Assembly (NCBI GenBank): GCA_963843365.1
Contig: CAWJKG010000003.1
Span: forward strand, 62,001 to 126,000
DNA: 64,000 bases
Reading direction: 5' to 3'
From: Bog-473 sp963843365
GTDB taxonomy: Bacteria > Actinomycetota > Acidimicrobiia > Acidimicrobiales > RAAP-2
Shown here: positions 1-8,949 of the stretch, piece by piece
Numbering within the stretch: the stretch's first letter is position 1
How the letters are laid out: each line of letters begins with the position of its first letter
Translations under genes and position numbers: made by a program
The notes under the pieces: model-generated
The model's database searches: none
The model's input: the letters and a program-made list of their open reading frames with translations, nothing else
What the model was told of the DNA's origin: nothing

Positions 1-416
1 CCGAGGACTTCGACGTGTTCGCCACGCTGGAGCCCAAGCCGGTGCTCGGGGACTGGAACGGCGCCGGTGCGCACACGAACTTCTCCACCAAGGCCATGCG
101 CGAGGACGGCGGATGGGATGCCATCATCGCCGGCTGCGAGGCCCTCGGGAAGCGGGTCGAAGAGCACGTCACGAACTACGGCATCGGCATCGAGAGCCGC
201 CTGACGGGCGCCCACGAGACGGCGCACTTCACCCAGTTCAGCTACGGCACCTCCGACCGCGGCGCATCCATCCGCATCCCGTGGGCAGTGGCCAAGAACA
301 AGAAGGGGTGGCTCGAGGACCGTCGGCCGAACGCCAACATGGACCCCTACGTGGTGAGCGGCTCTCATGGTCGAGACCGTGTGCGGAGCTGCCGCCGGCG
401 ACTGAGCCGCACCTGA
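1..416 (+). CDS. glnII: Type II glutamine synthetase, C-terminal part (5' truncated by window, 3' frameshift)
   Basis: Glutamine synthetase makes glutamine from glutamate, ammonia and ATP in the cytoplasm. Only the last ~135 residues of the catalytic domain are in the window; the frame is open from base 3. The signature DWNGAGAHTNFSTK and the later stretch ESRLTGAHETA followed by RGASIRIP are typical of the shorter eukaryote-like GSII class, as found in many actinobacteria. The family tail after NMDPYVV is lost in this frame, which runs to 416, but a plausible ending (LMVETVCGAAAGD, stop at 403-405) follows in the next frame from about base 364, so one extra base lies near 360-366. It converges with the minus-strand ATPase gene across a strong hairpin. 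Confidence 0.88.
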   Translation, partial: EDFDVFATLEPKPVLGDWNGAGAHTNFSTKAMREDGGWDAIIAGCEALGKRVEEHVTNYGIGIESRLTGAHETAHFTQFSYGTSDRGASIRIPWAVAKNKKGWLEDRRPNANMDPYVVSGSHGRDRVRSCRRRLSRT

Positions 417-421
417 TCGGG

Positions 422-466
422 AACGCCGCCGGTTCCGGGAGCGCACCGCCCGGGATCGGCGGCGTT
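422..466. terminator. Bidirectional terminator-like hairpin
   Basis: A perfect 10-bp inverted repeat (AACGCCGCCG at 422-431, CGGCGGCGTT at 457-466) with a 25-base loop lies between the converging glutamine synthetase and ATPase genes. A short T-rich run (TTT) ends the right arm on the plus strand. The position between two gene ends supports termination for both; no long U-tract is present, as is common in GC-rich actinobacteria. Confidence 0.6.
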
Positions 467-488
467 TCTCGTCCGGGCGGCTCAGTCG

Positions 489-1440
489 TCAGGCGGGACC
501 GGCTGGTCGCTGGGCGCACGCGCCGACCAGGGCGGGTTCGCCGGGACGGGCGAGGGGCCCGAAGGCGAGCGCCGCGGTGTCGCCCTCGATGTAGCGGCTG
601 GCGTCTCCGCCGGCGTCCGCCATCTCGTCCATGCCGATCGGACCTTCGGGGCGGCCGGCCAGGAACTGCTGGATGATCGGGTTGTCGGTCGCCAGCATGT
701 CCGGCTTGCTGGCGAACTTGACCAGGTTCGATCGGAACAGCACGCCCATGTACTCCGCCGTCCGCATGACCGACTGGATGTTGTGGGTGATGATGAAGAA
801 CGTCGCTCCCGTCTCCTTCTGGGCGGTGACGACGAGCTCGTCGAGGTAGGCGACCCGGACCGGGTCGAGACCCGGAGTCCGGCTCGTCGAAGAGCACGAT
901 CTCGGGCTCGGTCACCATGGCCCGCGCCAGGCCGGCCCGCTTCTTCATGCCGCCCGACACCTCGCCTGGGAGCTTCTTCAGGTGGTCCATGAGCCCGACC
1001 AGCTCGGCGTTGCGGTGGACCAGCTCGCGGATCGCCGCCTCGTTCTTGCGCGTGTGCTCGCGCAGCGGGAAGGCGATGTTGTCGTAGAGGTTCATGGAGC
1101 CGAACAGCGCGCCGTCCTGGAAGAGGACGCCGAACTTCTTGCGCACCTCGTAGAGGCGCTTCTCGCGCAGTCCGACGATCTGGTCGCCGTCGACCCAGAT
1201 CTCGCCGCGCTCGGGCCGGAGCAGCCCGAGGATGTTCTTGAGCAGCACCGACTTCCCGGTGCCCGACGGGCCGAGGATGGCCGTGATCCTGCCCTTGGGG
1301 ACGTCGAAGGTGATGTCCTCGAGCACGGTGTGCGAACCGAACGACTTGGTGACCCCGCGCAGCGAGATGATCGGCTCTCCGGGCGCGATCCAGGCCTGCC
1401 CGGTGCCTTCCTGCGGGTTGTCCATATGAGGAGAACCCAT
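489..1440 (-). CDS. mkl: Mce/MlaF-type ABC transporter ATP-binding protein (frameshifted)
   Basis: Cytoplasmic ATPase that powers Mce lipid importers by binding the YrbE permeases. From the ATG at 1440 the protein shows Walker A GPSGTGKS (residues 57-64), Q-loop LFQDG (~106-110), ABC signature VSGGMKKR (~161-168) and Walker B with DEPDSG (~181-190), all close to Mkl/MlaF. The frame then breaks: one extra base near 870 diverts it, while the family continuation (LDPVRVAYLDE, then MRTAEYMGVLFRSN) resumes in the next frame and ends at 489. The reconstructed length of about 316 residues is normal. A second ATG at 1425 is an alternative start. It lies just downstream of the sigma-factor gene in the same orientation and divergent from the yrbE-mce operon it probably serves. 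Confidence 0.87.
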
Positions 1441-1485
1441 ACCCGGCGCCCGGGCTTGCGCACGCGTGCCGGGACGACGCGGCCG

Positions 1486-3071
1486 TCAGCCCCCGAGCAG
1501 GCCGCCCACCGTCTTGGTGGCCCCGCCGACGATGCCCTGCACGGGGTTGGTCGTCGTGGTCGTGGTCGCAGTGCTCGATGAGGAGCCCGACGATCCCGAC
1601 GTTCCAGAGCCCGTCGTGCCCGGGAGCACGCTGCCCAGCCCGACGGACTGCGTCAACCCGTTGACGCCGCTGCTCACGCCGCCGGTCACGCTCCCGACCG
1701 TGCCACTGAGCCCAGAGGACCCGGTGACGCCACTGGTGACGCCGCTGGCGACCCCGCTCACAGTCTGGCCCAGTCCACTGGTCACGCCGCCGACCGTCTG
1801 GCTCAGCCCACTCGTCACGCCGCCCAGCGTCTTGGTGACGCCGCCTGTCACGCCGCTCACGGTCTGGCTGATGCCGCCCGTCGCGCCGGCTGACCGTCTG
1901 GCTCACTCCACCGCTGGCGCCGTTCACGGTGTTGTTCAGTCCCCCCGCCGGCCTGGTTGAGGCCGCCGGCGAGGCCTGTGTTCGCCCCGCTCGAAGCGCC
2001 GCCCAGCGCACCGCCGACCGCCGAGGAGCGAGCTGGCGCCGCCCGTGCCTTTGGCGCCCGTGGTGCCGGCCGCCGCTGCCCGCCGATGTCCCGTCGGCGG
2101 TCACCGTGGTCCCGCCGCCACCGCCCAGCCCGTTGACTCCACCAGCGGCGAGTGCCTGGGCGACCGACCCGCCGCCGGCGGCCCCGCTCCGTGATCGGTC
2201 GGCACCCAGCACCAGTGGCGGTGCCGCCAGCGCAGAGCCGGGGGCCGACGCGGCCCCGCTCGGGCCACTCGAGAGCGCGTGCGGCGCAATGAAGGCGGCG
2301 GCGACGGCAGCCCCGGTGACGGCGACGCCGGCCACCGCGTTGCGCATCGCCCCGGAGCCGCTGCCGCCACTGCTGTGGTGCACGCTGGCGCCGCGGTGCG
2401 CGGCACGGAAGACGGTGCGGCGGATGAGCGCGCCGGTGGCGATGAGGAAGCCGGCCAAGGCCTCCTTCGACTCGGAGACGACGGCGAACTCGCGCTTCGA
2501 GTGCTTGGCGGGCTCGCCACAGCAGCGTCTCGATGGTCCCGATCTCGACGCCCTCGTGGTCTGCGATCTGCTGGTAGGTCCACCCGGAGCCCTCTCGCAT
2601 GGCCAGCACGTGGCGGTGGCGCGTCGACAGGCGGTCGAGCGCGCGGTTGACCAGTTCGCCGTCGACGGCTGCCAGGACGAGCTCCTCGGAGGTGTCCTCG
2701 CCGACCACGCCGACGGGGTGTTGTGCCGTGAGCTCCAAGTCGTCGGTCGGCGTACTGCGTGACCGACGGCGCAGCATGTCGGTGCAGATGTTCCCGGCGA
2801 TGACCGTGAGCCATGGATAGAAGCGGCGTTCACCGGCGAACCGGGGCAACGCCTTCCAGGCCCGGGCGAACGCCTCCTGCGCCGCGTCCTCGGCCTCGTG
2901 GCGGTCGTTCAGTCGGCGGAGGCAGAAGCGGAGCAGCCGCTCGTAGTACCGCGCGTACAGGTTTCCGAATGCAGCGGAATCGCCGGCCTGGCACCGCTCG
3001 ACGAGCGCGCGGTCGCGGTCCAGGTCGACGTCGTCACAGAGGCCGGTGAGCTCTTCTTCGCGGAGTGCCAA
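1486..3071 (-). CDS. ECF sigma factor with C-terminal transmembrane and repeat extension (several frame breaks)
   Basis: RNA polymerase sigma factor of the extracytoplasmic-function type. Starting at TTG 3071 (GGGAGGGACGGG ribosome site upstream), residues ~22-105 form sigma region 2 (EDAAQEAFARAW, then WLTVIAGN) and ~135-191 form region 4 with a helix-turn-helix (WTYQQIADHEGVEIGTIE). After RQAL the frame shifts near base 2500 to KREFAVVSESKEAL, a putative membrane helix (AVAGVAVTGAAVAAAFI) and a Gly/Ala-rich linker; further shifts near 2050, 1945 and 1890 restore a tail of GGVTSGLSQTV-like 11-residue repeats ending at 1486. Total about 528 codons. Large C-terminal extensions occur in some actinobacterial ECF groups, but I cannot assign a group. 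The Mce ATPase follows 45 bp downstream, and the yrbE-mce operon is divergent. Confidence 0.75.
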
Positions 3072-3401
3072 CTGATCCCGTCCCTCCCCCCGTTCGTCCT
3101 CCCACCAAGGAGCTGCGTCACATTATTGCCGTGATTTCCGGGCTTTTGAAAGCCCCGCAATCCTCTATTTCCTGAACGGGGGTTGGGTAAACACGCACAA
3201 CAGAGTTGACAATTTGTCCTGCACGGGAAGAGGAAATGGCCGGCGAGGGCCCGGCCGGCCGGTCGCCGACGGACCCCGTGTCGGGCACGCATGCCGCAAG
3301 GTTCGGCGCCGCCTTCCGTTTTTCTCCCGAAGGAAGGAACGGGGGAGCGGGATGTCTGACCCGTTCACGTGCCAGAGGAGGCCTCGGAAGGGGGGAAGAC
3401 A
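3072..3401. promoter_or_regulatory. Divergent regulatory region between sigma factor and yrbE-mce operon
   Basis: No gene is evident in these 330 bases, which are AT-richer than their surroundings around 3110-3240. A TTGACA hexamer at 3206-3211 points toward the mce operon, but the hexamer 17 bases later (AGAGGA) is a poor -10 box, so a housekeeping promoter is only a guess. On the minus strand GGCAATAATGTGAC (about 3119-3132) lies ~50 bases upstream of the sigma start. A purine-rich ribosome site (GGAAGGGGGGAAG, 3386-3398) precedes the TTG start of yrbEA. Confidence 0.4.
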
Positions 3402-4325
3402 TTGGCTGAGACGGGTGACAGGACGGGTGTCGGTCCCGATCGACCCGGCACCTCGCCAATGAGTCGCGACGAGATCGCCCGTCGGGTGGGGTCCCCGAGC
3501 GGCCGTCCGGCTGCAACCGGCGTACTGCCGAAGCCCAGCCGCCCGGCAGCGGACGACGGCAAGATCGCCTCAGCTGTTCGGGAGACGGGCAACATGTTCG
3601 CCACCGCTTTCGAGGCGCTGCGGCAGGCGCCGCTCAAGGGCGTTCCCGTCTCGGAGTTCTTCGACCAGTGCTGGTTCCTGGCCCGGGTCACGACACTGCC
3701 CTTGATCCTTCTCTCCATTCCCTTCGGGATGGTCATCGCCCTCGAGGTCGGCTCGCTCCTGCAGCAGATCGGCGCGCAGTCGCAGCTGGGCGCGGCCATG
3801 GTGCTGGCGGTCGTCCGCGAGCAGGCACCCGTTGCCACGGCCCTCCTCATCGCCGGTGCCGGTGGGTCCGCCATGTGTGCCGATCTCGGGTCACGTCGAA
3901 TCCGGGACGAAATCAGTGCGATGGAGGTCATGGGCGTCAATCCGCTCCACCGCCTCGTCCTGCCCCGCCTCCTGGCGGCCACGGTCGTGGCCGTCCTGCT
4001 CGACGCCGTCGTCAGTGTGGCCGGCATCGCCGGCGGCCTGTGGTTCGGTACCCACGCCATCCACATCACCACGAGCAGCTTCTTCGCCACCTTCGGGGAA
4101 CTCAGCCAGATGGCCGACCTCGTCATCGCCCTCGTGAAGGCGGGCATCTTCGGCTTCATCGCCGCGATGGTGGCCTGCTACAAGGGCCTCTACTGCAAGA
4201 GCGGCCCCAAGGGCGTGGGCGACGCGGTCAACCAGGCCGTCGTGGTGACGTTCATCCTCTCGTTCTTCGTGAACTTCTTGCTGACCGTCTTCTACTTCAA
4301 CTTCATTCCGCAGAAGGGCATCTGA
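3402..4325 (+). CDS. yrbEA: YrbE/MlaE-family permease, first of the mce operon
   Basis: Integral inner-membrane permease of the Mce lipid importer, partner of the second YrbE and of the Mkl ATPase. The core (AFEALRQAPLKGVPVSEFF onward) has about five hydrophobic segments and the MlaE-typical sequence SRRIRDEISAMEVMGVNP that contacts the ATPase. I choose TTG 3402 because the strong GGAAGGGGGG ribosome site lies 4 bases upstream; a GTG at 3369 would add 11 residues. From TTG the protein is ~307 residues with a ~50-residue hydrophilic leader before conserved sequence. Its stop overlaps the next start (TGATG at 4323-4327). Confidence 0.92.
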   Translation: MAETGDRTGVGPDRPGTSPMSRDEIARRVGSPSGRPAATGVLPKPSRPAADDGKIASAVRETGNMFATAFEALRQAPLKGVPVSEFFDQCWFLARVTTLPLILLSIPFGMVIALEVGSLLQQIGAQSQLGAAMVLAVVREQAPVATALLIAGAGGSAMCADLGSRRIRDEISAMEVMGVNPLHRLVLPRLLAATVVAVLLDAVVSVAGIAGGLWFGTHAIHITTSSFFATFGELSQMADLVIALVKAGIFGFIAAMVACYKGLYCKSGPKGVGDAVNQAVVVTFILSFFVNFLLTVFYFNFIPQKGI

Positions 4326-5215
4326 TGGCGATCGATGCCCCCGCCCGGGAGCGTCCCCCGGACGCGTCTCGGCGGGGCAGGCCATCGGAAGGAAGGCCGT
4401 CGGCTCCGCTGACGCAGCACTCGGCGTCTTCGACGCGCTGTACGAACAGTTGAAGTTCTATGTCCGGATCGTGCGCGCGCTTGCCGCGGGCGTTGCGCTA
4501 TCCCAAGGAGATTCTCGTCCTGATGTCCGACATCTCCCTGGGCTCGGGCGCGTTGGTCGTCGGTGGCGGCATGTTCTTCGTCGTGGTCTCCATCTCCTTC
4601 TTCACCGGCACCGAGGTGGGGCTCGAGGGGTTCAACGGCCTGCAGCAGATCGGGGCCGAGGCTTTCACCGGCGTCATCACGTCGCTGGCCAACACTCGAG
4701 AGATCACCCCACTCGTGGCCGGCGTGGCACTGGCGGCGCAGGTGGGGGCCGGCTTCACGGCGCAGCTCGGTGCGATGCGCATCAGCGACGAAATCGACGC
4801 GCTCGAGGTCATGGGGGTGAACAGCGTCGTCTACCTGGTGGGCACCCGCGTGTGGGCGGCTCTCATCACGATGATCCCTCTCTACCTGGCTGCCCTCTTC
4901 GCCAGCTACCTCGCCTCCGAACTGGTGGTCACGAAGTTCTTCGGGCTGTCGGCGGGTACGTACACCCATTACTTCCGGCTCTACTTGCCGCCGCTCGACA
5001 TCTTCTACTCCTTCCTGAAGGCGATGGTCTTCGCCGTCCTGGTCACGTTCGTCCACTGCTACTACGGCTACAACGCCACCGGTGGGCCGGCCGGCGTGGG
5101 CGTGGCGGCCGGGCGGGCGATCCGGCTCTCGATCATCCTCGTCGTCGTCGTCAACCTGTTCATGTCATTGATCCTCTTCGGCGGCGTGAACGCCACGGCG
5201 AGGTTGGTCGGATGA
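4325..5215 (+). CDS. yrbEB: YrbE/MlaE-family permease, second of the mce operon (two compensating frame breaks)
   Basis: Second permease half of the Mce importer. The conserved membrane core is in one frame from about 4490 (PRALRYPKEILVLMSD to the stop at 5215) with MRISDEIDALEVMGVNS, the family's ATPase-coupling motif, and multiple membrane helices. Coding sequence upstream is spread over two frames: MAIDAPARERPP starts at ATG 4325, then QAIGRKAVGSADAAL and FDALYEQLKFYVRIVRAL follow in another frame from ~4378, and the first frame returns near 4490. The two shifts cancel, so 4325-5215 is exactly 297 codons, the usual family length. I therefore read this as one gene with paired indels rather than a short protein from 4460. 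Confidence 0.85.
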
Positions 5216-6495
5216 GGCGGCTCCTGCGGGTCGTCGTAAGCCTCGTCGTGCTCTTCGGCCTCGTGTTCGGCACCGTCACCCTGGTCCGGCTGGCCAACGG
5301 TGACTTCGCGGGTGACTACGCGCTGAGCGGGACGTTCCCCGGGCCGGAGAGGGGCTGCAGCCCGGACTCGGCCGTGGTGTTCCGCGGCGTCCAGGTGGGT
5401 CGCGTCTCCACCATCGCGCTCAGCGACAACCTGGCCCGGATCACCGTCCTCATCACCCCGTCCTTCAAGGTCCCGAGCAGCGCCACGGCGACGGTGGAGC
5501 CGGTCAACTTGTTCGGCGCGGAGCAGGTCGCCATTTCGACACCCGACGGGAATTCCGACACGGGGCCCTACCTACCCGCCGGTGGTTCGTTCGCCCGGGC
5601 CGACAGCAGCGACGAGCTGGGCGACCTCTTCGCGGCGGCGACGCCTCTGCTGAACAAGATCGACACGACCGATCTCTCGACCGTGCTGAGCGAGCTGGCA
5701 CAGGCTTCGCAGGGCGAAGGTCCGAAGATTGCGGCCTCAATCGGCGCCGGGACCCAGCTCGCCGGGCTCCTCGACCGGACGCTGAATGCACAGATCCTGG
5801 CGCTGCAGTCCTTTGCCAAATTCACCCAGGCGGTTGCCCCGGCGGCGGGCGACCTCAACGACCTCAACGCGCAGATCAACGCTGGTCTTCCGTCGTTCAA
5901 CGCCGAGGAGGCTGACTACGAGAACCTGCTCAACACCCTCATCCCGTTCTCCAACCGCCTCGCTGCGTTGCTCTCGACCTATCACCCGGACATCGCCACC
6001 ATTCTGGAGTCGGGCGACAACGTGTCCCGGGTCCTCCTGGCGCAGCAGGCGTCCCTCGGTCAAGTGATCGACGGGGCGTACCACTACTTCCAGAAGATCG
6101 CCCAGGGCGCGTCCGGGCTCAACAAGCTGCCCGATGGCAGCACCTACGCCTACTTCAACACCTTCATTCTGTTCAGCGACGTCAACAGCCTCGTCTGCAA
6201 TCTGATTGCGCCGCCGACCGGCGGGATGTCGTTCCTGCAACCGATACAGCAGGCGTTGGCCGGCAGCACGTCCGCCTTCAACTGCTCCTCCGAGTTCGCA
6301 ACGTTCAACGCCCTGCAGGGCAGCTCGACCCCGACCGCGACGCCGGCTGTGCAACCGTCGGCGTCCACGACGTCGGGTGCCGGCAGCGCGGCGGCCGCCG
6401 CGGCCAACCAGGCCTACGGCATCGTCGGCCAGCCCGCTCCGTCCACATCGACCAACCTCGGGAGCATCATCACCCAGGTCCTCGGAGGGCTGTGA
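5212..6495 (+). CDS. mceA: MceA-type lipid-transport protein
   Basis: First substrate-binding Mce protein of the operon, expected to sit in the cell envelope and form part of the hexameric lipid channel. ATG 5212 overlaps the yrbEB stop (ATGA). An N-terminal membrane anchor (residues ~4-26) is followed by the MCE domain (~36-115, including VVFRGVQVGRVSTIAL and VEPVNLFGAEQV), a long helical region with LLNTLIPFSNRLAALL, and a Ser/Thr/Ala-rich low-complexity tail. 427 residues, normal for the family. The stop overlaps mceB. Confidence 0.93.
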   Translation: MRRLLRVVVSLVVLFGLVFGTVTLVRLANGDFAGDYALSGTFPGPERGCSPDSAVVFRGVQVGRVSTIALSDNLARITVLITPSFKVPSSATATVEPVNLFGAEQVAISTPDGNSDTGPYLPAGGSFARADSSDELGDLFAAATPLLNKIDTTDLSTVLSELAQASQGEGPKIAASIGAGTQLAGLLDRTLNAQILALQSFAKFTQAVAPAAGDLNDLNAQINAGLPSFNAEEADYENLLNTLIPFSNRLAALLSTYHPDIATILESGDNVSRVLLAQQASLGQVIDGAYHYFQKIAQGASGLNKLPDGSTYAYFNTFILFSDVNSLVCNLIAPPTGGMSFLQPIQQALAGSTSAFNCSSEFATFNALQGSSTPTATPAVQPSASTTSGAGSAAAAAANQAYGIVGQPAPSTSTNLGSIITQVLGGL

Positions 6496-7693
6496 TGCGC
6501 CTGGTGGGGCACCTCCCGAAGTCAGCGTTCAAGTTTGCCGTCTTCGCGCTGGTCTGCGTGATCCTCCTCGTCGGGCTGGCCGTGAAGATAGGGAATATCT
6601 CGCTCTTCAGCAGCCGCCACACCGTTGACGCGGAGTTGAGCGATGTGACGGGTCTTGCCAGCGGGGACACCGTCAATGTCGCCGGCGTGCCCGTCGGGCA
6701 GGTCTCCAGCATCGGCGTGCAGCGTGGGCACACGCTCATCACGCTGAGCATCAACAACACCGTCACGCTGCGCCGCTCGACGGATATCGGAATGCGCTGG
6801 CACAACGTGATCGGGCAAAAGGAGATCGAGCTCTTCCCCGGCCGTGGCGGACCCATCTTGGCGCCCGGGTCCACCATCCCGCTCACGCACGACGTGACCG
6901 ATGCCAGCGTGGACGAGTTCTTGAACTCGCTGGGACCCGTTCTCTCCTCGATCAATCCGCAGCAGGCGAACGAGTTCGTCGAGAACGTGTCCGGGGCGCT
7001 CGAGGGCGACACGGCCGAAATCAACCAGCTGCTCAACAGCGGCGCGGCGGTGTCCTCGACGGTGCACGCGCTCGATTCGCAGGTCGGCCAGGTCATCGGG
7101 AATCTGGACCAGGTGCTGACCGCACTGGCTTCACGCTCCGGCGACATCGATTCGCTGGTCACCAACCTGCAGACCGTGTCGTCGGCCTTGGCCTCGAAGA
7201 ACTCGCTGCTCGACGGCGTCGTCGGCAACCTGTCCTCGGTCGCCACCGACCTCGCCGGGCTGATCGGCAACAACCACGACACCATCACGAGCGCCATCGA
7301 CAACCTGCAGACCGTGGCGGCCGACGTCCAGAACAACCAGCAGAACCTGGCGAACAGCCTCTCGACGCTGGGTGCGGGCCTGGCGCCGTACATCCAGATC
7401 TCCCAGTGGGGGCAATGGTTCGCGGTCGAAACCGTCTACACCTGTCTCGCCGGCCAGTCGGTCTGTCCCTACTATCAGCCCGGTAATCCGCCGTCCGGTT
7501 CCGGTCCCTTCGGCAGTCCGCCACTCCCGGCGCCGCTCTCGGGCGTCACCACGCCGAATCCTTCGAGTGCTTCGAACAACAGCTCGAACAGCGAGACAAT
7601 TCGGCTTCCGCCCAAGGCGACCCCTTGGCCGCCTCGAGTCTCGGGCTGAATCTGCAGGCGGTCAGCGGCGCCACCTCGGGAGGCGCCAAGTGA
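6495..7693 (+). CDS. mceB: MceB-type lipid-transport protein (3' frameshift)
   Basis: Mce protein with N-terminal anchor (~12-31), MCE domain (DVTGLASGDTVNVAGVPVGQV) and long coiled helices rich in NLQTV/NLSSV heptads. ATG 6495 shares its A with the mceA stop and has GGAGGG six bases upstream; GTG 6492 is possible. Near 7594 the frame is lost (it would stop at 7649), but one missing base restores NSASAQGDPLAASSLGL and a stop at 7691-7693 that overlaps the GTG start of mceC exactly as at the other junctions, so the break is almost surely a sequence error. Reconstructed length ~399 residues. Confidence 0.9.
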
Positions 7694-8949
7694 AGGCCTT
7701 CACCGAACGCAACCCGAAGGTCCTCGGCATCGCCGGGGTGCTTGTCATGTCCGCCTGCGTCCTGGGCATTCTCCTGCTCAATCGAAGCTTCTTCAGCTCG
7801 GGCTACACCATCGAGGCGCGGTTCGCCAACGCCGCAGGCATCGCCAAGGGCACGGAAGTGATGGAGGCCGGAGTCAACGTGGGATCCGTCACCTCGGTGC
7901 AGGTCCACGGAAACGCTGTCGACGCCCAACTCTCGGTGAATCGATCGGTCGTGCTGCCGCACACGACGACCGCGGCCATTGAAGTCGAGACGCTCCTCGG
8001 TGTCGTCGATGTGACGCTGAAGCCGGTCAGCGGATGGGACGATCCCCTCAAGCCGCAGGCGCTCATCACCGACACCTCCGTGCCGACGGAGTTCTACCAG
8101 CTGCAGAACACGGCGCACTCTTTGCTCTCGAAGTCCAACGCCAAGGCGCTCAACAGCTTGGTGACGTCGCTGGCCGACATCACCAAGGACAAGCAGACGC
8201 AGGTGGCGCAGATCATCTCCGGCCTCGGCGCCCTCACCACGACCGTCGATCAGCGTTCCGGCCAGGTCTCGCAGTTGATCGATTCGGCCAACACGCTGTC
8301 GTCGACGCTCGCCGGCAGGGACCAGCAGCTGCTCTCCGTCGTCAACAACCTCGACACCGTTTCCACCGGACTGGCGGACAACAACCAGGATCTCTCCAAC
8401 CTGATCACGAACGTCGACTCTATGGCGAGCCAGACGAACAGCCTCGTGAGCAAGGATTCCCCCGCTCTGAACTCGCTTCTGCAGAGCTTGCACGCCGATC
8501 TGACCGTCGTCGGCCAGCACCAGGACGACCTGGCCGAGGGCGTGAGCTACCTCGGCAGTGCGCTCAAGGGTTTCCAGTCCATCGCCTACAGCGGTTCCAC
8601 GCCCGTGGCGTGGGGCAACATCTTCGTCAACCCGGCGTCGCTCACCAACTCTTTCGGCGTCATCGGCCCTTGTGGGGCCTTCGACGAGGTGCTCAACCAG
8701 GTGCTGGGGCCGGACCCGACGGCCTGCGACGATCAGACAGGCCCGTTGCCGGGTGAGGGCTCCAACGCCAATTCGGCGCCGGCCGGCTCTTCCACATCGA
8801 GTTCCTCCTCCCCGGCGTCGACCCCGACGACAGCGCCCGCAGGCTCCTCGACCACCTCTCCGGCCACCGGGGGCGGCCTGACGGGCCCGAATTCGGGCCT
8901 GGGCGGGCTGTCCCAACTGATCGGCCCATTGCTGCAGGGGTCAGGATGA
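7690..8949 (+). CDS. mceC: MceC-type lipid-transport protein
   Basis: Third Mce protein. GTG 7690 overlaps the reconstructed mceB stop and begins MKAFTERNPKVLG. A membrane anchor (~11-31) leads into an MCE domain (ARFANAAGIAKGTEVMEAGV, VETLLGVVDVTL). The helical region is followed by a Cys-containing segment (FGVIGPCGAFDEVLNQVLG) and a Ser/Thr/Pro-rich tail. 419 residues. The TGA is shared with the ATG of mceD. Confidence 0.93.
   Translation: MKAFTERNPKVLGIAGVLVMSACVLGILLLNRSFFSSGYTIEARFANAAGIAKGTEVMEAGVNVGSVTSVQVHGNAVDAQLSVNRSVVLPHTTTAAIEVETLLGVVDVTLKPVSGWDDPLKPQALITDTSVPTEFYQLQNTAHSLLSKSNAKALNSLVTSLADITKDKQTQVAQIISGLGALTTTVDQRSGQVSQLIDSANTLSSTLAGRDQQLLSVVNNLDTVSTGLADNNQDLSNLITNVDSMASQTNSLVSKDSPALNSLLQSLHADLTVVGQHQDDLAEGVSYLGSALKGFQSIAYSGSTPVAWGNIFVNPASLTNSFGVIGPCGAFDEVLNQVLGPDPTACDDQTGPLPGEGSNANSAPAGSSTSSSSSPASTPTTAPAGSSTTSPATGGGLTGPNSGLGGLSQLIGPLLQGSG

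Noticed and set aside
4460..5215. Short YrbE protein starting at 4460
   Set aside because: Family N-terminal sequence is visible upstream in two other frames, and the region 4325-5215 is a whole number of codons with start and stop overlapping the neighbours.
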